A DNA stretch of 64,000 nucleotides from Pseudalkalibacillus berkeleyi (GTDB lineage Bacteria > Bacillota > Bacilli > Bacillales > Fictibacillaceae). A model generated the notes under the pieces. That model did no database searches, was not told the DNA's origin, and worked only from the letters and a program-made list of their open reading frames with translations. Location of the stretch: NCBI RefSeq assembly GCF_021608225.1, contig NZ_JAKIJS010000001.1, positions 2,852,001 to 2,916,000 on the forward strand, given 5' to 3'. Numbering within the stretch: the stretch's first letter is position 1; each line of letters starts with the position of its first letter. A program made the translations under genes and the position numbers. Positions 35,493 to 44,416 of this stretch are shown here, one piece after another.

Positions 35493-35777
35493 ATGAGTAA
35501 CGAAAAATCGAACGACAAAAAGTCAAAGAACATCCTAAAAAACGCTACAAAGGGTGTAAATGATGTCTTCCACAAGAGTGTCGATACAGCGAACGATACC
35601 ATCAAAAAAGTCTCTGGTGAAGGTGGAATTATTGGGAAAGCATCCGATACAGCTTCTGATGCTGCAAAAGGCATTTCCAATACAGGAAAAGGCATTGTCG
35701 ACAAAACGGTTGATACTTCATCAGATGCTTACAAAGGTGTGAAGAAGAAAGTTACGAACCGGAACAAGGATCAATAG
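35493..35777 (+). CDS. Small LEA-like hydrophilic repeat protein
   Basis: A 94-residue charged protein with repeated 11-ish residue units rich in D, T, A, K and V (VDTANDTIKKV, ASDTASDAAKGI, VDTSSDAYKGV), giving an amphipathic helix of the LEA or YtxH-tail type. A desiccation or stress-protectant role is inferred. AAAGGGGAG precedes two adjacent ATG codons; the second (35493) has better spacing. TTGTCA / TATATA promoter-like boxes lie at 35429 and 35453. Confidence 0.7.
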   Translation: MSNEKSNDKKSKNILKNATKGVNDVFHKSVDTANDTIKKVSGEGGIIGKASDTASDAAKGISNTGKGIVDKTVDTSSDAYKGVKKKVTNRNKDQ

Positions 35778-35834
35778 GAGTAGGTACAACACTTGGAAAC
35801 TGTATCTCAAAAGATCTTCTGCCTAAAAAATAGA

Positions 35835-35878
35835 GGAACCACCCTTGGCGCAAAGCCCTAGGGTGGTTCTTTCTTTTA
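35835..35878. terminator. Bidirectional terminator
   Basis: GGAACCACCC / GGGTGGTTCT stem between the LEA-like gene and the convergent yfiC, with T-rich and A-rich flanks. Confidence 0.75.
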
Positions 35879-35899
35879 TTAAGCTAACAATAAGCTCGG

Positions 35900-37702
35900 T
35901 TACATATTTGAAGTAACCTTCGCATCACTGACTTGTGCTTGAACTAAGTCTGCATAATAGCCTCTTCTGTTCATGAGTTCGCGGTGACTTCCTTTTTCAA
36001 TAATCTCTCCATTATGCAAAACTAAGATACAATCTGCGTTTCTAATCGTATTCAGTCGGTGTGCGATGACAAAGCTCGTGCGCCCCTCCATCAACGTATC
36101 TATCGCATCTTTAATCTTCATTTCAGTAACCGTGTCGATACTGCTTGTCGCCTCGTCTAAAATGAGCAAGGCAGGATCCGCTAGCATCGCACGAGCAATG
36201 GAAAGGAGTTGTCGTTGCCCGTGACTTATCCCTTTACCATCTGAGTCAAGAATGGTTTCGTATCCTTCAGGGAGCTTCATGATAAATTCATGAGCGTGAG
36301 CAGCTTTTGCAACCTTCTCAACCTCATCATCAGTCGCATCCAGTCTTCCGTACCGGATATTTTCTCTAATTGTCTTATGAAACAACATCGAGTCTTGTAA
36401 CACAACGCCCATTTGTTTCCGGATTTGCTCGCGATCGATCGTTTGAATATCCGCGCCATCGACTAGTATTTTTCCTTGATCATGGTCATAAAACCTTGAT
36501 AATAGTGAGATAATCGTTGTTTTTCCCGCACCTGTTGGTCCCACTAAGGCAATCGTTTCACCTTGTGAAGCGTGAAAGCTTATGTTCTTTAAGATTGGCT
36601 GTCCTTCATCGTATGAAAAATCGACCGATTCAAACGTAACGTCCCCTCTCACTTTTTCGGGAACAGAGACTGTTTTATCACGAGAGGATTCTTCTTGTTC
36701 ATCTATAATCTGAAACACTCTTTCTGCTCCTGCGACTGCTGATAAAATCATATTATACTGGTTGGCAAGGTCATTAAGCGGTCTTGTAAACTGCCTAGAA
36801 TAGGTTGTGAAAGTAACGATGACACCAATTGAAACTAAACCATTTAATGCTAGCAATCCTCCTGCACCTACTATGATTGCGAAACTCACGTTATTGAGCA
36901 TATTCATTAGTTTAGGAATGAAGCCAGAATAAGTTTGCGCCCAGTAGCTTGCTTCTCTTAAGGATTTGTTTTGTTGAGCAAATTCTTCCATTACACGCTG
37001 TTCTTGCGAATACATCTTAATGATTTGATGTCCAGAAAACATTTCTTCCGCGTAGCCATTCATATCACCAAGTTGCTTCTGTTGTTGCTTGAAAAATATA
37101 CTCGTTCGCTTTGTGATCCACTTCATGCCAAAATACATGATGGGTACAATCGTTAGCGTTAACAGAGTCAAAATAGGACTGAGCCAAATCATCATGCCAA
37201 TTGTGCCTGCAATCGTCAATACACTTGTTGTAAATTGAATAACTGCAGAATTCAATGTACGACTAATATTTTCGATGTCATTCGTTAGACGGCTCATTAA
37301 ATCCCCTTGTTGCCGCTTTTGGAAAAAGAGTATGGGCAACCGCTGTAAATGTGAAAACAAGTGATTCCTTATCAAATAAACCGTGTCCTGAGCCAGACCA
37401 ATCATCCAATAATTCTGAAGCCAAGTTGCAATGGCGTGCATGACGTATACGAATAGCAATATACTCACCATCACTATTAACGTTTTTGTCATGGGATCAG
37501 CTATGACCGCATCCACTGCTCTACCTAATAGATAAGGACCAATTAAAGATAATAGTGAACTGATCACAACGAGAGAAACGATGGCAATAAACCGTTTCTT
37601 TTCCCCAGCCATATATGTCCAGATTCGTAGCACGGTAGATAGAACGTTGTCGACTTTCGGTGGCTTCGTTCCAATTCCTTGATGTCGCCGGTTTGGAGGC
37701 AT
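35900..37702 (-). CDS. yfiC: ABC exporter half-transporter with consensus catalytic glutamate
   Basis: A 600-residue permease-ATPase fusion: six membrane helices (about 35-325) and an ATPase with Walker A GPTGAGKTT, Walker B LLILDEATSSID and H-loop AHRLNT. The signature is ISHGQRQ rather than LSGGQ. Its start codon directly follows the stop codon of the partner gene (TAG-ATG), so translation is coupled. This is the pattern of heterodimeric exporters such as YfiB/YfiC and TM287/288. The cargo, perhaps drugs, is unknown. Confidence 0.88.
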   Translation of the reverse strand: MPPNRRHQGIGTKPPKVDNVLSTVLRIWTYMAGEKKRFIAIVSLVVISSLLSLIGPYLLGRAVDAVIADPMTKTLIVMVSILLFVYVMHAIATWLQNYWMIGLAQDTVYLIRNHLFSHLQRLPILFFQKRQQGDLMSRLTNDIENISRTLNSAVIQFTTSVLTIAGTIGMMIWLSPILTLLTLTIVPIMYFGMKWITKRTSIFFKQQQKQLGDMNGYAEEMFSGHQIIKMYSQEQRVMEEFAQQNKSLREASYWAQTYSGFIPKLMNMLNNVSFAIIVGAGGLLALNGLVSIGVIVTFTTYSRQFTRPLNDLANQYNMILSAVAGAERVFQIIDEQEESSRDKTVSVPEKVRGDVTFESVDFSYDEGQPILKNISFHASQGETIALVGPTGAGKTTIISLLSRFYDHDQGKILVDGADIQTIDREQIRKQMGVVLQDSMLFHKTIRENIRYGRLDATDDEVEKVAKAAHAHEFIMKLPEGYETILDSDGKGISHGQRQLLSIARAMLADPALLILDEATSSIDTVTEMKIKDAIDTLMEGRTSFVIAHRLNTIRNADCILVLHNGEIIEKGSHRELMNRRGYYADLVQAQVSDAKVTSNM

Positions 37703-39418
37703 CTAAATCACATCCTCTTCCATTTGGGACTCATAGACTGATTGATAATACGGATTAGATCTTAATAGATCATGATGGTTTCCTATTCCAATGAACTCAC
37801 CATCATCTATTATGAGAATTTGGTCAGCATTGCGAACGGAACTGATTTTTTGAGCGACGAGAATCACCGTACACGCCTTTTCTTTTAACATGGTGAGGAG
37901 TCTTTTTTCAGTATGAGCATCAAGTGCGCTCGTACTGTCATCTAGTATTAATATATCCGGGTCCCGAACAAGAGCCCGTGCGATGGAAAGTCGTTGTTTC
38001 TGACCTCCGGATAAGCTCACACCTTTTTGACCGAGCAATGTTTCATAACCTTCAGGCAAGCTTTCAATAAAATCATGAATTTGTGCATCCTTAGCTGCCT
38101 GCACGACCTCATTCTCTGTTGCATCTTCTTTACCCCATCGGATATTATCAACAATCCGACCTGAGAATAAATGCGCCTCCTGAGGAACGATACTCATCCT
38201 ACTTCTTAAATATTCTATATTCACATCGTTAATGTTCGTTTCATCTATCAAGATCTTACCCTCAGTATGTTCCAATAGACGCGGAATTAAGTTTAATAGC
38301 GTCGTTTTTCCTGAACCCGTTTCACCTAGAATGCCAACTGTTTCACCTGGGTGGATCGTAAAAGAGATATTTCTTAAGACTGTTTGTTGATTGATTAATT
38401 GATACGTCACATTCTCAAATCGAATGCCTCCATTGAATGCAGGTTTCAAATCCTCGCCAGGTGCATGTAGCGGTCCCGTTGTTTCTTCCAATACGCCTTC
38501 AATCCTTTTAGCTGACGCACTCCCTCTTGAATAGTTCATGATCAGGAATGTGAATACTGTGAACGTGAACATGATTTTTGTCGCGTAGTTGATGACCGCT
38601 ACAAGTTCCCCAGCCTGAACAGTATTCATGTCCAATTGCATGGCCCCAAACCAAAGGATCAGGATGATCACCACATTCATCCCGAGCATGACAACAGGCA
38701 TGGCTACCTCCATCACCCACAACGCTTTCTTGTTTTCATCCATTAACGTCCGGTTAACGCCTTTGAACCTCTTCTCCTCATAGGCCCCTCTATTAAAACC
38801 TTTGATCAGTCTAATGCCTGCAAGGTTTTCTCGAATAACTGTGTTAATCCGATCTAGTCTTTCCTGAACCTTTCTGAAAAGCACCATACCTTTTTTAAGG
38901 ATAAAAAAGAGAAACAAAAGCATGATTGGAACGGATAATAAGAGAATTGTCGCAAGACCTGGATGTACAACGAAGGACATCACGATACCACCGATTATAA
39001 AGAGCGGCGCACGCATTGCAATTCGCATAAGCATAAACAGGACACCCTGAACTTGCGTAACATCATTCGTTAGTCGAGTAACGAGCCCAGGTGTTGAAAA
39101 GGTCTGAAAGTGTTTACTAGAAAAGGCTTGAACCTTTTGAAACAGATCTCTTCTCAAGTCATGTCCAACCCCTTGACTTGCATGAGCAGCAAAATAAGAG
39201 TTGGTTATACCTGCTGCAAAAGCAATGAGAGAAACGCCTAATAAGACGCCTCCCCAAATCAAGACAACGTCCATATCCTTTGTTACAATACCCTCATCAA
39301 TGATTTTAGCCATAATCAACGGTTGAAAGAGTTCAACAATTAATTCTAGGATCATTAACGATAGTGCTACAGAAACTGAAATTTTATATGTAGGTAAATA
39401 GGAAAAAACCTTCCGCAT
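37703..39418 (-). CDS. yfiB: ABC exporter half-transporter with degenerate ATP site
   Basis: A 571-residue permease-ATPase fusion and partner of the downstream gene. Walker A is GETGSGKTT and the signature LSGGQKQR is canonical, but Walker B reads ILILDDSTSALD, with Asp replacing the catalytic Glu, and the H-loop is AQKISS, lacking the His. So this subunit contributes the non-hydrolysing site. ATG at 39418 (GGTGG upstream) is preferred to the more distal in-frame start at 39451. Confidence 0.88.
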   Translation of the reverse strand: MRKVFSYLPTYKISVSVALSLMILELIVELFQPLIMAKIIDEGIVTKDMDVVLIWGGVLLGVSLIAFAAGITNSYFAAHASQGVGHDLRRDLFQKVQAFSSKHFQTFSTPGLVTRLTNDVTQVQGVLFMLMRIAMRAPLFIIGGIVMSFVVHPGLATILLLSVPIMLLFLFFILKKGMVLFRKVQERLDRINTVIRENLAGIRLIKGFNRGAYEEKRFKGVNRTLMDENKKALWVMEVAMPVVMLGMNVVIILILWFGAMQLDMNTVQAGELVAVINYATKIMFTFTVFTFLIMNYSRGSASAKRIEGVLEETTGPLHAPGEDLKPAFNGGIRFENVTYQLINQQTVLRNISFTIHPGETVGILGETGSGKTTLLNLIPRLLEHTEGKILIDETNINDVNIEYLRSRMSIVPQEAHLFSGRIVDNIRWGKEDATENEVVQAAKDAQIHDFIESLPEGYETLLGQKGVSLSGGQKQRLSIARALVRDPDILILDDSTSALDAHTEKRLLTMLKEKACTVILVAQKISSVRNADQILIIDDGEFIGIGNHHDLLRSNPYYQSVYESQMEEDVI

Positions 39419-39462
39419 AATATCCACCGATCCAATCTTGAGTTGGTACAATTATACAGGAT

Positions 39463-39484
39463 AAAGGAAACTTGGCAAAGCCAA
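39463..39484. repeat. Dispersed repeat fragment, copy 2
   Basis: Matches 32763-32784 at 21 of 22 positions, 45 bases upstream of the yfiB start. The rest of the gap to 39660 is unrecognised sequence. Confidence 0.6.
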
Positions 39485-39664
39485 GCCCTGGCGCAGGCTG
39501 AACCTTAGTTGCGCTTATACTTTGTTCATAAACTTTTCCACCACGCCGATTTATAACTGTGCTGAAAAGTTATACTTAATTCTGAAATTTATTATTCTAA
39601 TCTATGCTTTAGTTGATGAATCTTATGAGTAGGACAAGCGCCTAAGCGACATATTTAACAAATA

Positions 39665-39708
39665 AAACAAGAGCTGACTCGACATTTCTATGTCTGAAGT
39701 CAGCTCTT
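39665..39708 (-). terminator. Terminator of the alcohol dehydrogenase gene
   Basis: Minus-strand AAGAGCTGACT / AGTCAGCTCTT, an 11-bp stem, then GTTTTATTT. Confidence 0.75.
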
Positions 39709-39714
39709 TCGTCG

Positions 39715-40881
39715 TTATTTCGATCGTTCTAAAATATCTCGAACGTTTTCTGGGTCTAATTCTTTATATGTTCCTACGCCTGGTTTGATAAACGTTTTCT
39801 CAACGATTGCATCAAATTCCTGATCGTCGATTTCATAATCGGCTAGTCTACTCGGTGCACCAAGTGAGTTCCAGAAGCTACGTAGTGCTTGAGCACCTTC
39901 CTTCGCAACTTCGCGATCACTTTTACCAGTATCATCAATTCCAAATACATTGACTGCCAGTTGTTTCACACGACTAGGATCGTCTTCCAGCACGTGTTCA
40001 AGCCAGTTCGGGAATAGAATCGCAAGTCCGCCGCCGTGAGGGATATCGTAAATAGCTGAAATCGCATGTTCGATGCGGTGCGTTGCCCAGTCTCCACCAT
40101 CTGTTCCATTCATCAACGTCCCGTTAAATGCAGTCGTACTAATATACATCATTGTTTCTCGGTGTTTGAATGATTGAAGATCCTCCAACAATTTCGGACC
40201 TGTTTCAATTGCCGTTCTAAGTAAAGATTCAATAAATCCGTCAATCATCGGTGTATTATTTGTACGATGGAAATAATGCTCGAGCGCATGAGACATGCTG
40301 TCAACAATTCCATAAATGGTTTGATTTTCAGGTACAGAATACGTATATGTCGGATCAAGAACGGAGAATTTCGGATAAACGAGCGGTGAACCCCAGCCAA
40401 GCTTATCTTTCGTCTCCCAGTTCGAAATGACCGATACATTATTCATTTCTGAACCAGTTGCCGCGAGTGTCAGGACCGTTCCAATTGGTAATGCCGCTTC
40501 AATTGGTGCTTTTTGTGTAATTAAATCCCAAGGATCACCATCATATTTTGCTCCAATTGCAATCGCTTTTGTGCAATCAATGACACTTCCTCCGCCGACT
40601 GCTAAGAGAAAATCAATGCCTTCACTTTTACAAATATCAACACCACGTTGCACCGTCGTTAAACGAGGATTCGGTTCAACACCAGAAAGCTCAAATACTG
40701 TCGCTTCAGCCTTGTTTAGTTCACGCATGACGTTATCATAGACACCATTCTTCTTAATGCTGCCTCCACCGTAAATGACGAGCACTTTCAGATTCTTTTC
40801 CCCTAACTCTTCAGGTAGTTGTTCAATTTGATTTTCACCGAACAACAAACGAGTAGGGTTATATTGTAGAAATGTATTCAT
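39715..40881 (-). CDS. Iron-containing alcohol dehydrogenase, YugJ/butanol dehydrogenase type
   Basis: A 388-residue NAD(P)H-dependent group III alcohol dehydrogenase. The nucleotide motif [13 protein letters not shown] is at about 96-108, and the metal ligands lie in [12 protein letters not shown] and the later [18 protein letters not shown]. It reduces aldehydes or oxidises primary alcohols; B. subtilis YugJ and YugK are the nearest named relatives. It appears monocistronic. The ATG has AGGTGC upstream. Confidence 0.9.
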   Translation of the reverse strand: MNTFLQYNPTRLLFGENQIEQLPEELGEKNLKVLVIYGGGSIKKNGVYDNVMRELNKAEATVFELSGVEPNPRLTTVQRGVDICKSEGIDFLLAVGGGSVIDCTKAIAIGAKYDGDPWDLITQKAPIEAALPIGTVLTLAATGSEMNNVSVISNWETKDKLGWGSPLVYPKFSVLDPTYTYSVPENQTIYGIVDSMSHALEHYFHRTNNTPMIDGFIESLLRTAIETGPKLLEDLQSFKHRETMMYISTTAFNGTLMNGTDGGDWATHRIEHAISAIYDIPHGGGLAILFPNWLEHVLEDDPSRVKQLAVNVFGIDDTGKSDREVAKEGAQALRSFWNSLGAPSRLADYEIDDQEFDAIVEKTFIKPGVGTYKELDPENVRDILERSK

Positions 40882-41001
40882 ACATTAGCACCTCATTACT
40901 TGTTAGAATATTTCCCTTGAAGTTTAACATGCCCTTTTCTAGATAGAAATGAATATGACTCCGACTAGGATTCGGTAAACTGGTCATAGTTGATTTCTTG
41001 C

Positions 41002-41034
41002 AAAAAAACTACCACAGCACATGTGCTATGGTAG
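41002..41034 (-). terminator. Terminator of the DUF1761 gene
   Basis: Minus-strand ACTACCATAGCAC / GTGCTGTGGTAGT followed by seven T. Confidence 0.85.
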
Positions 41035-41051
41035 TCAATCTCACTTCAATA

Positions 41052-41438
41052 TTATCCCCAAATCGCGTGTAGCATACCGAGTACACAGAACATGATGAAA
41101 TGGTCACTTACAGCGATTGCATATACCTTTTTTGATGTCATTCCGAAGACCATATTTTTAAAGAAACCGAGGAGTAATAAGATCCCGACGAGTGCACCAA
41201 CCTGCAGTCCTGCAGCCAAATCTGTTGCTCCAGCAAGATCGACAATAACAGCCATGAAAAAGGAGCTTGCAAATGCAACAACAGCAGACCATACAAAGTT
41301 AATCGGCTTCGTGCCTTCCTCACCGACGTTGTTTAGTTGTCCCCACTTATTTCCGAATAACACTGGTGAATAATAAAAGGCACCAAATGCCATGTATATA
41401 AAACCACCTACGATAATTGCAATTACGTTTAGATCCAT
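41052..41438 (-). CDS. DUF1761 membrane protein
   Basis: A 128-residue protein with four membrane helices and the DUF1761 N-terminus IIVGGFIYMAFGAFYYSPVLFGNKW. Function is unknown. It starts 18 bases after the AraC-type gene on the same strand, so the two form an operon and it may be part of that regulator's response. Confidence 0.85.
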   Translation of the reverse strand: MDLNVIAIIVGGFIYMAFGAFYYSPVLFGNKWGQLNNVGEEGTKPINFVWSAVVAFASSFFMAVIVDLAGATDLAAGLQVGALVGILLLLGFFKNMVFGMTSKKVYAIAVSDHFIMFCVLGMLHAIWG

Positions 41439-41456
41439 ATGAATCTCATCCCTTTC

Positions 41457-42398
41457 TTATTTAGGTAAAATAGGCAAACCAATTTTGACGATTTTCGGCT
41501 CCATTTTAAAGCGATCTGAACTGGAATCAAGCTCAATGATTTCCATTGGTGTGCTTAAACACTTGTATCCACTTTTCGGAAGCCAGTAACTGTACAATTC
41601 TGAATAGCATTCAATTAATAATCCACGATCTGCAAACGATACAGCTTCTTCAAATTCATAGAAAACGTATTTACTCGCTGCAAAAACTTTAGTTTTCATA
41701 TGAGGTTCAGGCTGAAACCCTTGCGGAATCGTAATACAACAATCGTAACGGCAAAGGTTTTCTGGAGTGATATATGGATTATTATGAGGAACGCCAATCA
41801 TCCTTGTTTCATCTGTAATTAAATCTCTCGTTTCTGTATACTGATAAATTTGATCCCACGTATTCGAAATTTCTTCGGTATATGCCCCGAAATGTTGTAA
41901 AAATAACACGCTCATCTCAGGGAGCCGTTCAATTTTCACTCTCGCCAAGTCCACCCACTGAAACCCATTATATCCTCTCGTTTCACTTGGTTCTTTTGGA
42001 TTCGTGCTTTGTTGTTTAGATTTCTTGCTATCTAAGTACGGTCTAGGGAATTTTTCGAGATAAGCACCTTCCCTCCAGGCTTTAGGGCTATGTTTAAAGA
42101 ACGCTTTAAAAGCAGAAGTGAAATAAGAATTAGATGAAAAACCACACTTAAACGCGATTTCAGTAACAGACATGTTTGGTTCATAAATTAAATAGTGCGC
42201 CGCCTCTTCCATACGAACCCTTTTCACATAATCAGACGGTGTTTCTCCCATAATACGATTGAATAACCGGTGGAAATGGTACGGAGAATATGTAGATACT
42301 TCTGCTAGATTCTCTAGTGATAAATCGGTATGTAAGTTGTTCTTAATGTAATCTAAGACGGTATATATGTGTCTTTTTTGCTCGTCGTTTGTCGTCAT
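41457..42398 (-). CDS. AraC regulator with GyrI-like effector domain
   Basis: A 313-residue activator. Residues 8-110 hold two AraC helix-turn-helix units (LSLENLAEVSTYSPYHFHRL and VTEIAFKCGFSSNSYFTSAF). From about residue 150 a GyrI-like/SOUL-type effector-binding domain follows, as in Rob and BmrR. It probably senses amphipathic compounds and turns on the downstream DUF1761 gene. AGGGAG lies 10 bases before ATG. Confidence 0.9.
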   Translation of the reverse strand: MTTNDEQKRHIYTVLDYIKNNLHTDLSLENLAEVSTYSPYHFHRLFNRIMGETPSDYVKRVRMEEAAHYLIYEPNMSVTEIAFKCGFSSNSYFTSAFKAFFKHSPKAWREGAYLEKFPRPYLDSKKSKQQSTNPKEPSETRGYNGFQWVDLARVKIERLPEMSVLFLQHFGAYTEEISNTWDQIYQYTETRDLITDETRMIGVPHNNPYITPENLCRYDCCITIPQGFQPEPHMKTKVFAASKYVFYEFEEAVSFADRGLLIECYSELYSYWLPKSGYKCLSTPMEIIELDSSSDRFKMEPKIVKIGLPILPK

Positions 42399-42482
42399 TT
42401 ATACAAAACTCCCTATAAGGCTACTCTCCAACTTATTATCGTCTAAAGTACACGAATTATAAAACTCAAGCCCTTACTTAAG

Positions 42483-42511
42483 TTGACACTTAATTAAGTG
42501 TATGCTAAATT
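42483..42511 (+). promoter_or_regulatory. Promoter with internal ArsR operator
   Basis: TTGACA (42483-42488), a 17-bp spacer, then TAAATT (42506-42511). The spacer holds the perfect palindrome ACACTTAATTAAGTGT (42486-42501). The expected start of transcription, 7 bases after the -10 box, is the A of the ATG at 42518. Confidence 0.7.
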
Positions 42512-42517
42512 AATGTC

Positions 42518-42841
42518 ATGATTGAAAAAGCGATACACTCATTAACCGTTCCTACTCGTCGCGAAATACTATTTTTATTACGTGGTAACGAGCTCACCTC
42601 AAGCGAAATTGCTTCTCATTTCGAGATATCTGCTCCTGCCATATCCCAGCATCTCAAAGTCCTTGAGCAGTCCGGACTTGTTACGGTTCGGAAATCTGGT
42701 ACGAAGCGCTTTTACCAAATTAGGAGTGAAGGATTCGCAGCATTGAAAAATTTTGTCGATCAATTCTGGGATGACAGCCTAATACGCCTAAAAGAAGCTG
42801 CAGAAGAGGAAGAAAGGAGGAACCATGACTCAAGCGACTGA
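42518..42841 (+). CDS. ArsR family repressor, apparently leaderless
   Basis: A 107-residue winged-helix regulator: VPTRREILFLLRGNELTSSE, then ISAPAISQHLKVLEQSGLVT as the recognition helix. It lacks metal-binding cysteines, so it is of the non-metal SdpR-like type. No ribosome-binding site precedes ATG and the predicted transcript begins at the start codon. Its last codons overlap the SRPBCC gene by 17 bases; three genes to 43691 form one operon. Confidence 0.9.
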   Translation: MIEKAIHSLTVPTRREILFLLRGNELTSSEIASHFEISAPAISQHLKVLEQSGLVTVRKSGTKRFYQIRSEGFAALKNFVDQFWDDSLIRLKEAAEEEERRNHDSSD

Positions 42842-43271
42842 AACTTTACAAAAGGAAATATTCATTGAATGTCGTCCTGAAACGCTTTTCCCTTTTTTCA
42901 TTGACCCGGACAAAATGATCCGTTGGATGGGTAGGCAAGTCCTGCTTGAGCCGAAAATTGGTGGAAAATACCGAATCGACATTAACGGCGAAAATATTGC
43001 GATTGGTGAATATAAAGAAATTGTCGAGAATGAAAAGGTCGTCCTTACTTGGGGATGGGAAGGCTCCAGCATCATGCCACCTGGATCTAGTACAGTGGAA
43101 TTCATTATGGAGCCGAAGGATAACGGAACATTGCTCATCTTGAATCATTTAGAAATTCCAAGTGAGAAGTTGACTTCGAATAACAATGGATGGACACATT
43201 ACTTGCAACGAATCAAGCAATTAGGAGAAGGAAAAGACCTAGGTACAGACCCATGGTCGATTACAAAATAA
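42825..43271 (+). CDS. AHSA1-type SRPBCC protein
   Basis: A 148-residue SRPBCC/AHSA1 domain protein: ETLFPFFIDPDKMIRWMG, then VVLTWGWEG and GWTHYLQRIKQL. The fold has a hydrophobic ligand pocket; no catalytic role is assigned. GGAGGAACC precedes ATG inside the end of the ArsR gene, so translation is coupled. Confidence 0.85.
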   Translation: MTQATETLQKEIFIECRPETLFPFFIDPDKMIRWMGRQVLLEPKIGGKYRIDINGENIAIGEYKEIVENEKVVLTWGWEGSSIMPPGSSTVEFIMEPKDNGTLLILNHLEIPSEKLTSNNNGWTHYLQRIKQLGEGKDLGTDPWSITK

Positions 43272-43298
43272 AACGTAATAAATTGGAGGAGAAATATT

Positions 43299-43691
43299 AT
43301 GATTCACAAAATCTCAGAAGAAATCAAATTCAATACAAGCCCTGAACGACTTTTCGAAGCACTGACAAACGCAGAACAATTCAGCGAAATGACAGGAGGA
43401 GCACCTACAGAAATCCACACAGAAGACGGTGGCGCATTTTCATGCTTCGGTGGTATGATCCACGGAAGAAATATTGAACTCATACCTGGTCAGCGTATCG
43501 TACAAGCTTGGAGAGCAGGAAACTGGGACCCTGGCGTATATTCCATTGTCACTTTCAACTTTAAGCAAGATGGAGAAGGCACAGTTCTCGTATTTGACCA
43601 TGTCGGTTTCCCAGAAGAACAAGCTGAGCACTTGAAAGCAGGATGGCACGAAAATTACTGGAGTAACCTTAAAAAATATCTCGAGCAGTAA
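43299..43691 (+). CDS. SRPBCC domain protein
   Basis: A 130-residue SRPBCC/AHSA1 protein with SPERLFEALTNAEQFSEMTG, GQRIVQAWRAGNW and GWHENYWSNLKKYL. It is the third gene of the ArsR operon, 27 bases after the previous one with its own TTGGAGGAG site. ArsR-SRPBCC pairing is common in Bacillaceae. Confidence 0.85.
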   Translation: MIHKISEEIKFNTSPERLFEALTNAEQFSEMTGGAPTEIHTEDGGAFSCFGGMIHGRNIELIPGQRIVQAWRAGNWDPGVYSIVTFNFKQDGEGTVLVFDHVGFPEEQAEHLKAGWHENYWSNLKKYLEQ

Positions 43692-43699
43692 TTATACTG

Positions 43700-43733
43700 A
43701 AGAGACGATCAGTGACTGGTCGTCTCTTTTTAT
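43700..43733 (+). terminator. Terminator of the ArsR-SRPBCC operon
   Basis: AAGAGACGA / TCGTCTCTT stem, short inner CAGT...ACTG pairing, then TTTTT. Confidence 0.8.
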
Positions 43734-43780
43734 GTTCTTATCTACTTTAAATTGTTATTATTTCCGGGACTAAATTACTA

Positions 43781-43843
43781 AAATGGTCAGATAAATCGAT
43801 GAAATGATCGGATAAATCGCTCAAATGATCAGATTAAGTTCGT
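43781..43843. repeat. Three-copy 21-bp tandem repeat
   Basis: Three units of exactly 21 bp: AAATGGTCAGATAAATCGAT, AAATGATCGGATAAATCGCT and AAATGATCAGATTAAGTTCG (first 20 bases of each). Lies between the terminators of two convergent operons. Confidence 0.75.
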
Positions 43844-43863
43844 ATATAGCTGAAAATGAGTAC

Positions 43864-43910
43864 AAAAAAGAGAGTGACCCGAAAAAAATCTTCCGGATCA
43901 CTCTCTTTTT
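43864..43910. terminator. Bidirectional terminator
   Basis: AAGAGAGTGACCCG / CGGATCACTCTCTT stem with A- and T-runs on either side, ending the minus-strand DinB operon. Confidence 0.8.
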
Positions 43911-43913
43911 CAC

Positions 43914-44390
43914 TTATTTCGTTCCTTTAATACCAGCTTTCAATCCCTTGATGCATCCGATGTGCTCGCTTTCGTGGAAGAGCGCAAATAGGATCATCTC
44001 TCCGACTGTGTTAAATTCAATTGGTCCTGCAGCAAACTTTTCTGGAAGCTTTTCATCAAGACGACCATCAAATGTAGCTCTCACTCGCTCCATTTGCTCA
44101 GCTAGTTGTGCTTTCAACACATCAACCTTTGGTGGTTCATTCGTCCAATCTTTCGGACTTGTGCCTCTACTGAACATTTCCGCATAACCTTCTGGTAGTT
44201 TCATACCTTCTCCAGCTTGGTGGAAAACCAAGTATTCAACGGATACAAGTACATGCCCTAATTGCCAACGTAGGTTATTCGGAAATCCTTCTGGAATAAG
44301 ATCAGCATTTTCTTCTGTAATGTGTTCTGCGCCCATCATTAGGAATTTACGTCCCATTTCGAATTGATTAAAGATTAAATTTTGATCCAT
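43914..44390 (-). CDS. DinB/YfiT-like metal-binding protein
   Basis: A 158-residue four-helix-bundle protein of the DinB superfamily. The three-His site is visible as LRWQLGHVL near residue 45 and FHESEHIG near 142. Members include bacillithiol S-transferases and metal-dependent hydrolases. ATG at 44390 has AGAGGTG 9 bases upstream. It is the last gene of the second ArsR operon. Confidence 0.82.
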   Translation of the reverse strand: MDQNLIFNQFEMGRKFLMMGAEHITEENADLIPEGFPNNLRWQLGHVLVSVEYLVFHQAGEGMKLPEGYAEMFSRGTSPKDWTNEPPKVDVLKAQLAEQMERVRATFDGRLDEKLPEKFAAGPIEFNTVGEMILFALFHESEHIGCIKGLKAGIKGTK

Positions 44391-44416
44391 TTTAAAATAC
44401 ACCTCTCCCAAAAATT

